This document shows, piece after piece, positions 17,606 through 26,224 of a stretch of DNA of 38,216 nt (its first letter is position 1; every line of letters starts with the position of its first letter). The position numbers were made by a program, and so were the translations under genes. The stretch covers positions 1 through 38,216 of the forward strand of contig NZ_FODB01000037.1 in the NCBI RefSeq assembly GCF_900110265.1. The letters run 5' to 3'. This DNA is from Vreelandella aquamarina (GTDB lineage: Bacteria > Pseudomonadota > Gammaproteobacteria > Pseudomonadales > Halomonadaceae). The notes beneath the pieces are model-generated. The model worked only from the letters and a program-made list of their open reading frames with translations, ran no database searches and was not told the DNA's origin.

Positions 17606-18094
17606 TTATTGCACAATAAATTCGGTAAACAGCACTTCCCTTAGATCTAGGGGGGGCTGATTTTCGGTGAGGGGTACGTTCAAACGACTAATAATTGCCT
17701 GAGCCAGCTCCTCTTTCCCCTCTGTCGAGGTGAGTTCGTTGGCTTGTTTGCCCGATAACAGAATTAGTAAGCGGCTGCGCACTTGCGGCATATGCTCTTC
17801 GATAATTGTTTTACTCTGTTCGTTACCCACTCGCAGCGTAATACCCGTATAGAGCAGGCGTGAACCATAGCGGTCATCAGCTAAATTAACAGTGAATGGC
17901 TCAATGCGTGTAAACACAGGGGGGGTAAGCTCGACCGTTTGCTGTTGAGCTTCGCCACTGTCGCTGCTGTTGCGCTGATCCAGCACTAGATAAATAGCCG
18001 CTGCTGCCCCTGCAGAGGAAAGCAGTACGAGAATGATCATTACCCAGAGCAGTTTTTTAGATCCGCCGCTTGATTCTGCCATCGTTGTTCCCAT
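17606..18094 (-). CDS. fliL: Flagellar basal body-associated protein FliL
   Basis: This 162-residue single-pass inner membrane protein has a transmembrane helix at about residues 15-35 (LLWVMIILVLLSSAGAAAAI), a short linker, and a periplasmic FliL domain (FTVNLADDRYGSRLLYTGITL ending REVLFTEFIVQ). FliL surrounds and stabilises the stator units. A second ATG four codons in (18082), preceded by GGGA at better spacing, may be the true start. It is the first gene of the fliLMNOPQR run after a hairpin. Confidence 0.93.
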   Translation of the reverse strand: MGTTMAESSGGSKKLLWVMIILVLLSSAGAAAAIYLVLDQRNSSDSGEAQQQTVELTPPVFTRIEPFTVNLADDRYGSRLLYTGITLRVGNEQSKTIIEEHMPQVRSRLLILLSGKQANELTSTEGKEELAQAIISRLNVPLTENQPPLDLREVLFTEFIVQ

Positions 18095-18157
18095 GATGTT
18101 CGCACATGACGCTAGCCAAGCATTATGCCTAACGCGGGTGATAATGAAGAAACGAAC

Positions 18158-18176
18158 AGGCTCTCTTGGAGAGCCT
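18158..18176 (-). terminator. Intrinsic terminator-like hairpin after fliK
   Basis: A perfect 8-bp stem, AGGCTCTC (18158-18165) with GAGAGCCT (18169-18176), has a 3-base loop. It lies 65 bases after the fliK stop on the minus strand and is followed there by moderately T-rich GTTCGTTTCTT. It probably divides fliFGHIJK from fliLMNOPQR. Confidence 0.65.
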
Positions 18177-18241
18177 ATCTTTTGGTTTAGCTAGTTAACA
18201 CGGTGCTCACAATTAAACCATACTTATAGCGTGGCTATGCT

Positions 18242-19516
18242 TTAAGCATAAAGGTCCACACGTCCATCGAGTGCGATGGAGGAACCCACAGGTACAGGCG
18301 TCCCGGTTTCACCCTCAACGCTAGTGACCCCGCTTTCACCACCAGCGCTTGAGCCTGTGCTGTGCTGAGCAAACGCTTCCTGTTGATTAGAAAAGCCTTG
18401 CTCACCCACTGATGTGTCACTTAGTGAAATTCCTTGTTCCGCCAGTGCTTCACGCAGTTGAGGAATCGCTTGTTCAATCACTTGCCGAACCTGAGCGTGA
18501 GCGGATAAAAATTGAGCTTGTGCGCCGTGTTCTGTCATTTTTAACGAGATAGAAAGTGGCCCAAGCTCAGCAGGATGTAGTTTCATTTGAACATGCTGCT
18601 CCCCCCCTCGCTGGATAAGCTGAACGAGCTGTTGACCTAGCTGTGACGGCCAGGCGGGGTGAGAGACAGGGGTGCCGATAGAGGAGGGCAGTGAGGCTCC
18701 CGTTGCTGCAGCAATAGGCTGTGGTGCGGCGTTAGCGCTAGGCAGGTTAAATGCTAGCTCGTTACTGCCGCTAATGCGCGCTGCTGCTTCTCCAGAGGCC
18801 AGAGCGCTAGCCATGGCTTCACTGCTGACGTGCACACTGGTGGCCATTGTTTGCATGGTTGGTGCGGCAAGCGTATTTGAGGTTGTCTGCTGAGTGCTCG
18901 TATCTGTATTAGCAGCATTACCCAGTGAAAGCGCTGCTATTTGCTGGCTGAGCGTTTCAGGGCGCTGAGCAGACCCATTAGGTCCTGTGCTACCCGATAG
19001 CTGTTGGTAAGCATTGATGAGAGCTATCGCGTCTTTTTTGCCAATCGCTAACTGTTCGGCGATAGCGGCGACAGACGTTGTTTGGGTAGTAGTGGGGGAC
19101 GGTAGGCCAGCGTCATCAGTAAAGGCAGCGACTAATGTCAGCCGACTGGAAATTTCCTGTAGAGCAGGTGATGGCATGTCTAACGTGTTGTCGGTAGCCG
19201 CCGCTGCAGCTAATGCTATTAGCGGTTCTGGGGTGCCTTGTTCAGCCGTTTGTAGCTGAGCAAAAAGCTCTGCAATCTCCTCTTGATTGAGCTCAATACC
19301 CAGCGATTCTAGGAGCGAGGTAAAATCACGCAGCGCCTGTTCTCCACCGGTGGATGGAGCGTTAGAAAGTGCGCCCATTGGGCGTTGGGGGTCTGTCGCC
19401 TGCAGCATGGCTTGGCGGAATAGCCCAGTGGGAAAGCCTTGAGCCTCCGTCGCTTGTGAGGCTGATGTGCCACTGCCCTGGCTGGGGTTCGCAGAAAGTA
19501 ACAGTTGAATATTCAT
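18242..19516 (-). CDS. fliK: Flagellar hook-length control protein FliK
   Basis: This 424-residue exported ruler has a long Ala/Thr/Ser/Gln-rich low-complexity N-terminal region. The conserved C-terminal substrate-switch domain is at about residues 285-375 (LGQQLVQLIQRGGEQHVQMK, LHPAELGPLSISLKM, VRQVIEQAIPQLREALAEQG). It measures hook length and switches the export gate from hook to filament substrates through FlhB. Its position after fliJ is that of enterobacterial fliK. A second FliK-like protein is encoded at 28917-30134. Confidence 0.95.
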   Translation of the reverse strand: MNIQLLLSANPSQGSGTSASQATEAQGFPTGLFRQAMLQATDPQRPMGALSNAPSTGGEQALRDFTSLLESLGIELNQEEIAELFAQLQTAEQGTPEPLIALAAAAATDNTLDMPSPALQEISSRLTLVAAFTDDAGLPSPTTTQTTSVAAIAEQLAIGKKDAIALINAYQQLSGSTGPNGSAQRPETLSQQIAALSLGNAANTDTSTQQTTSNTLAAPTMQTMATSVHVSSEAMASALASGEAAARISGSNELAFNLPSANAAPQPIAAATGASLPSSIGTPVSHPAWPSQLGQQLVQLIQRGGEQHVQMKLHPAELGPLSISLKMTEHGAQAQFLSAHAQVRQVIEQAIPQLREALAEQGISLSDTSVGEQGFSNQQEAFAQHSTGSSAGGESGVTSVEGETGTPVPVGSSIALDGRVDLYA

Positions 19517-19538
19517 GGATAGGCTTCCTGACCCGGCG

Positions 19539-19991
19539 CTAAAGTGGTTTATCAGACTGTTGGCGAGCTACACGACTAGTGACAAAGTCATCGGTTGCTT
19601 TTTGCTCGTAACGCGCTTGGCGGCGATGCTCTTCTAATAGCCTACGTGAGGCCAGTGTATCGTAAGAAGAGAGCTTGCGCTGCTCTTGTTGCCAATGCTG
19701 CTGGCTCTGTTGTACGCGTTTTTGCTGTGCAGTCAGTGCTTGCCTAGCACGCACAAGGGCGGCATCCAACGAGGCTAAGAACTGCTGATAATTATACATG
19801 GTAGCGGGGTCAATGCCGTCACGCATGGCGTGCTGCAAACGCTCCGCATACTCTACTCGGTAGCGGTTGAGTGACTGCAGCTGGGCTTCCGTTTGCTGTT
19901 GGGTTTGACGCTCTTGGGCCAGCAGTTTTCCTGCTTGGTCACGAGCATCACGGGCCAGGTCCGTCAGCATATCAAGCTGGTTATGACTCAT
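19539..19991 (-). CDS. fliJ: Flagellar export chaperone/stalk protein FliJ
   Basis: This 150-residue protein is almost wholly coiled coil (DQAGKLLAQERQTQQQTEAQ, then RALTAQQKRVQQSQQHWQQE) and ends in a basic tail, as FliJ does. It occupies the central stalk of the FliI hexamer and couples it to FlhA. Its ATG abuts the fliI stop, with GGGAGG just upstream. Confidence 0.93.
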   Translation of the reverse strand: MSHNQLDMLTDLARDARDQAGKLLAQERQTQQQTEAQLQSLNRYRVEYAERLQHAMRDGIDPATMYNYQQFLASLDAALVRARQALTAQQKRVQQSQQHWQQEQRKLSSYDTLASRRLLEEHRRQARYEQKATDDFVTSRVARQQSDKPL

Positions 19992-21380
19992 TTAGCCTCC
20001 CACTACCGTGTGCAGGGCTTGGTAGGACTCCTCAACCGTTGCACACTCATCAATGTTCTGTTGAAGAAACCGCTCTAAGGCTGGGAAGCGATTCACCGCT
20101 TCATCCAGCCGCGGGTCATGACCTGGGCTGTAGGCCCCTACGCTGATCAGGTCGCGGTTACGCTGATAGCGTGAAAAAATCTGTTTAAAGGTACGCGCTT
20201 TTTGCTGCTGCTCCTGCGTCACGATGGCGGTCATTGCACGGCTGATAGAGGCTTCTATATCAATAGCAGGATAGTGCCCGGCTTCTGCCAGCGTCCGCGA
20301 CAGGACGATATGACCATCCAAAATGGCCCTGGCGGAGTCAGCGATCGGGTCCTGCTGGTCATCGCCTTCAGTTAGTACGGTGTAGAACGCGGTAATGGAG
20401 CCACCGCCTCGCTCAGCATTGCCCGCCCGCTCTACCAAGCCGGGTAGCTTGGCAAAGACGGAGGGCGGATACCCTTTAGTGGCAGGGGGTTCGCCAATAG
20501 CTAACGCGATCTCTCGCTGTGCCATGGCATAGCGTGTTAGGGAGTCCATTATCAGCAGCACGTTGCGGCCAGAGTCCCGAAACCCTTCGGCGATACGTGT
20601 GGCATAAGCGGCCCCTTGCAAGCGTTGCAGCGGCGAGGTATCTGCAGGCGCGGCGACAACAACAGCGCGTCGGCGCCCTTCTGGCCCCAAGATATTGTCA
20701 ATAAAGTCCTGTACTTCACGGCCACGCTCACCAATCAAGCCAACGACGATCACATCGGCCTGGGTATAGCGTGCCATCATGCCTAACAGTACTGACTTAC
20801 CGACGCCTGAGCCGGCAAATAGGCCCATGCGCTGGCCTCGGCCAACGCTTAGTAGGGCATTAATAGCACGAATGCCGACATCGATTTGAGCATCAATGGG
20901 CGCCCGGGACAGCGGGTTAAGTGGCCTGGATTGCAAGGTGGTGCGCTGGGCATCCTCAACACCCTCACGATCATCTAGCGGGTTACCATTACCATCCAGT
21001 ACGCGGCCTAAAAGCTCGTCGCCTATTGGGAAGCGCCGGGCACTGTGGCCATTGCCATCAACAAGAGGAGTAACCCGTGCTCCTGGCATCAGGCCAGAGA
21101 TTTCTTCTAGCGGCATTAAGAACAGCTTTTCACCGGAAAAGCCGACGACTTCAGCTTCTGCATGCTTGTGGCTATCGTTTAGCCGGCCATCTGCTCCTGG
21201 CAGTTCAATGTGGCAAGCGCTACCTACCGCCACTCGTAAGCCAACCACCTCAATCACCATGCCTGTCGCGCGCACAACCCGCCCACTGGTTCGGTAGTGG
21301 GGGAGTCGGCTCACACGCTGGCTGGTGCGCTGCAGTGTCTTACGCCAGCGGTGTTGGTGAGGGCAAGTGGAGTGATTCAT
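19992..21380 (-). CDS. fliI: Flagellum-specific export ATPase FliI
   Basis: This 462-residue F1-beta-like ATPase has Walker A GSGVGKS at residues 190-196, [13 protein letters not shown] at 214-225, the Walker B region [18 protein letters not shown], and a C-terminal RDLISVGAY motif. It forms the hexamer that, with FliH and FliJ, energises export. The start at 21380 ([10 protein letters not shown]), 4 bases after the fliH stop, is preferred; a longer in-frame reading would overlap much of fliH and lacks family similarity. The N-terminus is His/Arg-rich. Confidence 0.96.
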   Translation of the reverse strand: MNHSTCPHQHRWRKTLQRTSQRVSRLPHYRTSGRVVRATGMVIEVVGLRVAVGSACHIELPGADGRLNDSHKHAEAEVVGFSGEKLFLMPLEEISGLMPGARVTPLVDGNGHSARRFPIGDELLGRVLDGNGNPLDDREGVEDAQRTTLQSRPLNPLSRAPIDAQIDVGIRAINALLSVGRGQRMGLFAGSGVGKSVLLGMMARYTQADVIVVGLIGERGREVQDFIDNILGPEGRRRAVVVAAPADTSPLQRLQGAAYATRIAEGFRDSGRNVLLIMDSLTRYAMAQREIALAIGEPPATKGYPPSVFAKLPGLVERAGNAERGGGSITAFYTVLTEGDDQQDPIADSARAILDGHIVLSRTLAEAGHYPAIDIEASISRAMTAIVTQEQQQKARTFKQIFSRYQRNRDLISVGAYSPGHDPRLDEAVNRFPALERFLQQNIDECATVEESYQALHTVVGG

Positions 21381-21384
21381 CGCG

Positions 21385-22149
21385 TTACTCGGACGGCGTC
21401 GCGTTGTTGCTATGTCGTTTGCGCAGTTGTGCATTAATATTTTGCCAGCGGCTCTCAAACGTCGCGTCCAGTTCGCCTTGGGCACTGGTAACGCGACAGC
21501 CGCCACGGGCCAACTGATCGTCGGGTTGCAGTACCCAGCCAGCAGCCTCTAGCTCGCCACCAAGATGCTCTTCAACCAAGTCGTGGTCGTTTGGGTTAAG
21601 CCATAAACGCTGTTTGCCGACTAACGGTGGCTCGGTATGCAGCAGCTCGCGAACGATGGACAAAATATGCTCAGGATGCTCAGTTAGCGCGTCTCCTGCT
21701 AGCTGTTTGCCTGTTGCCAGGGCAAGTTCAGCAAGATCATGGGCGATTGTGTCATCAAGACGCTCAAGGGCATCTGAAAACTGCTTTGCCAATGATCCTA
21801 GCGGTGCGACCGTTTGACGAATTTGCTCTTTAAGCTCTTCGGCTGCTTGGTCGCGTCCCTCGCTCAGGCCTTTAGTAAGGCCCTCTTCGTGCCCGCGTTT
21901 CAGGCCCGCTTGATAGCCTTCTTCTTCGGCTGCTTGGCGAAGTTGCTCATAAACCTCTTGCCGCTGTTTTTCCTCGCGTGCCCTTGCTTCTGCGGCGGCG
22001 CGTTGGGCAGCTTCCACTTTGCGCTGGTGAGCCGTGGGGCCTGAGGCATTTTGTGGAGATTTATCACTAGCAGGCGTTACCAGCTCATCCATTTGCCAGC
22101 GTCGCCACTCGCCGTGGCGATCAAATTCAGGCGAATGAGTATTAGACAT
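21385..22149 (-). CDS. fliH: Flagellar assembly protein FliH
   Basis: This 254-residue FliI regulator has an N-terminus with two Trp (WRRWQMDEL) like the segment that docks on FliN/FlhA, and a long charged coiled coil at about residues 40-125. Within it is a GxxxG-like run ([23 protein letters not shown]) characteristic of FliH. The C-terminal FliI-binding domain follows. It overlaps fliG by 8 bases. Confidence 0.94.
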   Translation of the reverse strand: MSNTHSPEFDRHGEWRRWQMDELVTPASDKSPQNASGPTAHQRKVEAAQRAAAEARAREEKQRQEVYEQLRQAAEEEGYQAGLKRGHEEGLTKGLSEGRDQAAEELKEQIRQTVAPLGSLAKQFSDALERLDDTIAHDLAELALATGKQLAGDALTEHPEHILSIVRELLHTEPPLVGKQRLWLNPNDHDLVEEHLGGELEAAGWVLQPDDQLARGGCRVTSAQGELDATFESRWQNINAQLRKRHSNNATPSE

Positions 22150-23146
22150 ACTCGTCGTCTCCGCCCGCCAGGACGATCTCTCCGGAATCCGCTAAGCGCC
22201 GCACAATTTGTAGAATCGCTTTCTGCTCGGTTTCCACTTGCGAGATGCGGATAGGGCCGCGAGCCTCCATGTCTTCGCGAACCAAGTCGGCGGCGCGCTG
22301 CGACATGTTGCGTAGGAATTTGTCCACCAGGGCATCTTGAGCGCCTTTGAGCGCCACCACCAGCGAGTTGGTCTCCACTTCCTGAAGTACCATCTGAATC
22401 GCGCGGTTGTCCAGGTCGAGTAGGTTCTCGAATAGGAACATCTCGTCGATGATCTTCTGGGCAAGGTCTTCGCTGTGCGAGCGGACGGTTTCGATGGCCA
22501 CCTCTTCCTGAGCAGAGTTCATCAAATTGAGGATCTCTGCTGCCGTTCTTACGCCGCCCATCTTGCTGCGCTTGAGGTTTTGACCGTCGAGCATGCTGGT
22601 GAGTACCTCGGTGAGCTCTTGGAGAGCCGCCGGCTGTACGCCACTGAACGTCGCAATCCGCAGGACGACATCGTTGCGCAGTTTCTCTTCGAACAGCTCG
22701 AGAATATCGGCCGCCTGATGGCGGTCCAGGTGTACCAGAATGGTGGCAATGATCTGCGGGTGCTCGTCGCGGATGAGCTCGGAGACCATGGACGCTTCCA
22801 TCAGGTTCAGGGCATCGATACCTGAGTTTTCGCCCGTGGTTTCGAGAATGTCTTCGATGAGGCTGGTAGCCCGCTCACTGCCGAGCGCTTTGGTCAGCAC
22901 CGAGCGAATGTGCTCGCTCGAGTTGAGGTTCAGCGCCACGAACTCTTCGGTTTCACGGTGGAACGCTTCCAGCACGGCTTTCATGTCTTCATGCGAAACT
23001 TGGTGAAGCCGTGCCATTTCGGTACTGATCTCTTGCACTTCGCTGGCGCTGAGGAACTTGAAGACCTCGGCGGCGCTGTCTTCATCCAGTGCCAGCAGGA
23101 GAATGGCACTTTTACGCGCGCCACCCATTTCAGCAATGCTAGTCAT
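22142..23146 (-). CDS. fliG: Flagellar motor switch protein FliG
   Basis: This 334-residue protein has the normal FliG length and three domains. The N-domain (SAILLLALDEDSAAEVFKFL) binds FliF. The middle domain carries the EHPQ motif (RDEHPQIIATILVHL) that contacts FliM. The C-domain has the charged torque helix (RNMSQRAADLVREDMEARGP) facing MotA. It overlaps fliF and fliH by 8 bases each. Codon use in the gene appears strongly biased, as expected for a conserved core gene. Confidence 0.97.
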   Translation of the reverse strand: MTSIAEMGGARKSAILLLALDEDSAAEVFKFLSASEVQEISTEMARLHQVSHEDMKAVLEAFHRETEEFVALNLNSSEHIRSVLTKALGSERATSLIEDILETTGENSGIDALNLMEASMVSELIRDEHPQIIATILVHLDRHQAADILELFEEKLRNDVVLRIATFSGVQPAALQELTEVLTSMLDGQNLKRSKMGGVRTAAEILNLMNSAQEEVAIETVRSHSEDLAQKIIDEMFLFENLLDLDNRAIQMVLQEVETNSLVVALKGAQDALVDKFLRNMSQRAADLVREDMEARGPIRISQVETEQKAILQIVRRLADSGEIVLAGGDDEYV

Positions 23147-24908
23147 TAGCGTTCATCCAGCTGCGAATAATCATCGCGACCATACGGGGGTCTTCTTGGG
23201 CCATTTCTCTCAGGTCGTTAAGATTGTGTTCGTAAAGCGACGTTTTGCGACGACGCTTGGGCTTGTTGCTATAGGTGGCCTCATCATCGCCCTCGCCTTC
23301 AGCCTCGCTTTCCTGGTCATCTTCGTCGCTACCAACACGGGTGCTTAACGTGCTTCCAGGCACAGCAGCGGCCATCACGGGCGGCTGGGTGTAGCGTTTG
23401 ATTAATGGGCGCAAAATCAGCAGGTAGAGTAGCAATGCGGCTAGCGCAACTAGTAAGTAGCGCCCCAAATTGGCAGCTATCGCTAGGTTGTCGGGATGTT
23501 GCCACCAGACCGGTTCGACGCGGGTATCATCATCGCCAGCGAAGGGGGTGTTAACCACTTCCACTTGATCGCCGCGCAGATCCGAAAACCCCATTGCTTG
23601 TTGCACCAAACGCTCAATTTGGGCGATCTCTTCATCGCTGAGCGCGACTTGTTCAACCTCACCTTCTTCATTAGTGACGTCGCGAAAGTTAACAACAACC
23701 GCCGCTGAGAGGCGTTGTATCTGGCCAAGGCGGTGCTGAATATGCTCAATACTACGATCTACTTCGTAATTAACGACATCTTCTTGGCGCAGGTTGCGCA
23801 AAGCGCCTGGTTCGGTACCTGCATCGTCCGCAACATCACCCTCTTCCGGGTCTAGCTGGTTGATGGGGGAGGGGGCTACCCCGGGAGGAGTATTGCTTAA
23901 CGCCCCAGGAATGCCGGTGGCCAATGGATCTTCGCCATCGTAAGAGAGGCTAAGCTGACGGCTGCGGACTGCTGATTCGTTAGGCGCTTGGTTTGGGCTG
24001 TAACGCTCGGAGGTTTGCTCGCGGCGTGAAAAATCGATCTGTGCCGCTACCTGGGCGCGAACATTGTTGCTGCCAACAATGGGCGAAAGAATGTTCTCAA
24101 TACGCTGCTGATAGGAGCGCTCCACTTCGCTGATGTATGCTAACTGCGTACCATCCAGGTCATTACCCTGGGCGCTATTGGCAGTGAGTAGGCGGCCGTT
24201 CTGATCAACCACCGTCACATCTTCAGCAGCAAGCTCAGGCACACTGCTGGATACCATGTGCACAATGGCGCTAACTTGCCCCTCGCCAAGGACGCGACCT
24301 GGCAAGAGATTCAACACCACAGAGGCTTTGGCAGGTTCGCGGTCACGGATAAAGACGGACGGCTTTGCCATCGATAGATGCACGCGCACACTTTCGACGG
24401 GGCCTAGTGATTCGATAGAGCGTGAAAGCTCGCCTTCCAGGCCACGCTGAAAGTTCACCTGCTCAGCAAATTGGCTAATCCCAAAAGCTTGGGTTTCCAT
24501 AAGCTCTAGGCCAAGGTTGCCACCGCGGGGCAAGCCTTGCTCAGCTAACTGGAGCCTAAGTGTATGCACCTGCTCGCCGGGCACCAGCAGTGCCTGGCCC
24601 CCCTGGCTAAACTGATAGGGTACGCCGCGGCTATCAAGCTCCGAAATAATTCGTCCGCCATCCGCTTCGCTCAGGTTGCTGTAAAGCACACGGTACTCTG
24701 GGCTGCTAGCCCACATAAATAAAGCAGCCACAACGGCGATAGAGGCCGCTGCCGCAATCAATACAACCACTAACGGATTGCCGCGCAGCTGTTTCATGGT
24801 GCGCGCCAAGGCAGAGGGGTTGCTGGATTCGTTTTCCGCCGCTCCACTGCGAGAGGCGTTTGGTGTCGTGCTGTTTTGACGGCCTGCCGTAGCACCAGTT
24901 TCGCTCAT
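23139..24908 (-). CDS. fliF: Flagellar MS-ring protein FliF
   Basis: This 589-residue protein has a first transmembrane helix at about residues 45-68 (PLVVVLIAAAASIAVVAALF), periplasmic ring-building motifs (ALLVPGEQVHTLRLQLAEQG, GLELMETQAFGISQFAEQVN, RVHLSMAKPSVF), and an acidic, disordered insert around 360-390. A second transmembrane helix (YLLVALAALLLYLLILRP) and a cytoplasmic FliG-binding tail follow. The ATG at 24908 is chosen because GGAGG lies 5 bases upstream; an upstream in-frame start would add 26 residues without family similarity. It heads the fliFGHIJK run. Confidence 0.95.
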   Translation of the reverse strand: MSETGATAGRQNSTTPNASRSGAAENESSNPSALARTMKQLRGNPLVVVLIAAAASIAVVAALFMWASSPEYRVLYSNLSEADGGRIISELDSRGVPYQFSQGGQALLVPGEQVHTLRLQLAEQGLPRGGNLGLELMETQAFGISQFAEQVNFQRGLEGELSRSIESLGPVESVRVHLSMAKPSVFIRDREPAKASVVLNLLPGRVLGEGQVSAIVHMVSSSVPELAAEDVTVVDQNGRLLTANSAQGNDLDGTQLAYISEVERSYQQRIENILSPIVGSNNVRAQVAAQIDFSRREQTSERYSPNQAPNESAVRSRQLSLSYDGEDPLATGIPGALSNTPPGVAPSPINQLDPEEGDVADDAGTEPGALRNLRQEDVVNYEVDRSIEHIQHRLGQIQRLSAAVVVNFRDVTNEEGEVEQVALSDEEIAQIERLVQQAMGFSDLRGDQVEVVNTPFAGDDDTRVEPVWWQHPDNLAIAANLGRYLLVALAALLLYLLILRPLIKRYTQPPVMAAAVPGSTLSTRVGSDEDDQESEAEGEGDDEATYSNKPKRRRKTSLYEHNLNDLREMAQEDPRMVAMIIRSWMNAND

Positions 24909-25108
24909 GCGTCCCTCCAGAAGGGCAGGCAAAACGGGTGTCGGCCCAGGCGCATCACCAAAGAAGGCATAGGCTATATCCGTCAATCGCGGTTATTCGC
25001 TAAAAAAATGAAGCGGAATTGTGATGAACGCCATTATCCGGGGGTGTGTCGACCATAAATGAACGAAAAGCTTGGCTTTTTATACTCATTTGTACGTATG
25101 ACGCTACT

Positions 25109-25123
25109 CCTACCAATGGTAGG
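25109..25123. promoter_or_regulatory. CCTACC-AAT-GGTAGG hairpin upstream of fliE
   Basis: A perfect 6-bp inverted repeat (25109-25114 and 25118-25123) with a 3-base loop is followed on the plus strand by CTTTTTG. It lies 43 bases before the fliE ATG in the 257-base gap between fliF and fliE. It looks like a short intrinsic terminator inside the fliE leader, or a palindromic protein-binding site. I see no clear sigma-28 promoter in this gap; class II FlhDC promoters are expected here but I cannot place their boxes. Confidence 0.45.
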
Positions 25124-25165
25124 CTTTTTGTACTAATTGATTTTCCGCAAAAATGAGGCCTGAGT

Positions 25166-25492
25166 ATGAGTTCACCTTCTATACAGTCTGCGCTGCAACA
25201 GATGCAGGGGCTAGCGGCACAAGCGGCTCAGCCTATTAAAGGGGAGCATGTGGCAACCGCTGTTGGTCAAGGTGGCTTTGGAAGTGAGCTGCAGTCCTCT
25301 ATACAGCGAATTAATCGGTTGCAGCAAGCGGCTAGTACCAAGGCGATGGCGTTTCAGGCAGGCGAGCCAAACATTGAGTTAAACGATGTGATGGTAGATA
25401 TGCAAAAAGCCAGTGTGGCCTTTCAAATGGGCATGCAAGTGCGCAACCGCCTAGTAACTGCCTATCGTGATGTGATGAATATGCAGGTATAG
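25166..25492 (+). CDS. fliE: Flagellar hook-basal body adaptor FliE
   Basis: This 108-residue protein ends with the FliE hallmark: NIELNDVMVDMQKASVAFQM followed by GMQVRNRLVTAYRDVMNMQV. FliE joins the MS ring to the proximal rod and is the first rod-type export substrate. It is a single gene, divergent from fliF, as in enterics. The ATG at 25166 follows AATGAGGCCTGAGT, where GAGG serves as ribosome binding site. Confidence 0.96.
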   Translation: MSSPSIQSALQQMQGLAAQAAQPIKGEHVATAVGQGGFGSELQSSIQRINRLQQAASTKAMAFQAGEPNIELNDVMVDMQKASVAFQMGMQVRNRLVTAYRDVMNMQV

Positions 25493-25537
25493 GGGGCGTA
25501 AAGTAGTTATGCGGCTAGCTGGGTGGGTAGTGGGAAG

Positions 25538-25590
25538 GCGAACGCTTAGGCTGGTACGTTATCGCTTTTCAAGGCGCCCGCAGCGTTCGC
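25538..25590. terminator. Probable bidirectional terminator between fliE and flaG
   Basis: A perfect 9-bp inverted repeat, GCGAACGCT (25538-25546) with AGCGTTCGC (25582-25590), extends by a G-U and an A-U pair. The plus-strand continuation is TTGGTTTCTATGCTTT. The loop is long (35 bases) but GC-rich. It sits between the convergent fliE and flaG genes. Confidence 0.55.
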
Positions 25591-25597
25591 TTGGTTT

Positions 25598-25957
25598 CTA
25601 TGCTTTAAGAGAGATCAGTTTTCCTTGCAGTTCTTCTAGCCGCTCGGCCAGTAGCAGCACTTCTTCTGCTGGTATTTGACGTATGACGTCACCCGTTTCT
25701 CGATCAATGACCCTTGTAATGATGCGAGCCGATTGTTCGCTAATATCAAATTCCAACCCACGGGGACGCATGACATCGTTAATGCGCTGTATCGGTTCAA
25801 CAAGCGCTTCTTTTGTGGCCTTATTGCCATCTGCTGCTGCTTCATCGCCGCTTGGGGTGACTGGAGGTAGGGGATCGATAGCGGGGCGCGTAGAGCGTTC
25901 CTGCGATAAAGCGGCTGTTATTGCTGGTGTGGCTGAGTCAATGGATAGTGGGCTCAT
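25598..25957 (-). CDS. flaG: FlaG family flagellar protein
   Basis: This 119-residue protein has a variable N-terminal half rich in Ala, Pro and Thr. The FlaG domain lies at about residues 65-119: LEFDISEQSARIITRVID, then DRETGDVIRQIPAEEVL and a short terminal helix. FlaG proteins influence filament length in several bacteria and often sit next to fliD/fliS. The ATG at 25957 is chosen because AGAGGAA lies 8 bases upstream; a TTG two codons earlier is unlikely. A near-perfect sigma-28 promoter lies about 105 bases upstream. Confidence 0.93.
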   Translation of the reverse strand: MSPLSIDSATPAITAALSQERSTRPAIDPLPPVTPSGDEAAADGNKATKEALVEPIQRINDVMRPRGLEFDISEQSARIITRVIDRETGDVIRQIPAEEVLLLAERLEELQGKLISLKA

Positions 25958-26062
25958 GTACAACGTTCCTCTATTAAATAAGCCCGCCGGGGGGGCTAGG
26001 CAACGTAACCGAGTAAAGGCATTGAGGCCGTTTACCGTCTGGTGATGAGCCTCTTTTTCAAT

Positions 26063-26089
26063 CTATCGGCGCGTTTGTCACAAACTTTA
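26063..26089 (-). promoter_or_regulatory. Sigma-28 (FliA) promoter of flaG
   Basis: On the minus strand TAAAGTTT (26089-26082), an 11-bp spacer and GCCGATAG (26070-26063) give a perfect -35 and a seven-of-eight -10. This is the best FliA match in the window. The predicted flaG leader is about 100 bases. Confidence 0.92.
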
Positions 26090-26104
26090 TCCTTTTACTA
26101 TAGA
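26075..26104 (+). promoter_or_regulatory. Candidate sigma-70 promoter of the PilZ-HD-GYP gene
   Basis: TTGTCA (26075-26080) and TATAGA (26099-26104) are spaced by 18 bp. The -35 matches at five of six positions and the -10 at four of six. It overlaps the divergent flaG sigma-28 promoter, so the two could exclude each other. No sigma-28 promoter facing this gene is visible. Confidence 0.35.
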
Positions 26105-26224
26105 TGAAAAGAAAAGTGTTATGAGTCCTATGGCGGACATGCGGCTCGATAAAGGCTTCTGTTATGCTCTGCTGCTTTGTGATGAGCGTTAACGTATAAC
26201 GCGTCTGGGGAAAGCGAGGCACGC

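Noticed and set aside
21381..21506. Longer FliI N-terminus reading back into fliH
   Set aside because: The extra 42 residues are basic and unlike FliI, and the reading overlaps fliH coding sequence; ATG 21380 right after the fliH stop fits better.
24925..24960. Sigma-54-like CGACAC and TTGC on the minus strand upstream of fliF
   Set aside because: Spacing is correct but the invariant GG of the -24 element is GA, so the match is not convincing.
25116..25132. Sigma-54-like TGGTAG-N5-TTGTA upstream of fliE
   Set aside because: The -12 GC is GT and the -24 is imperfect; the window encodes FlhDC and no sigma-54 flagellar activator, and the same bases are better explained as a hairpin.
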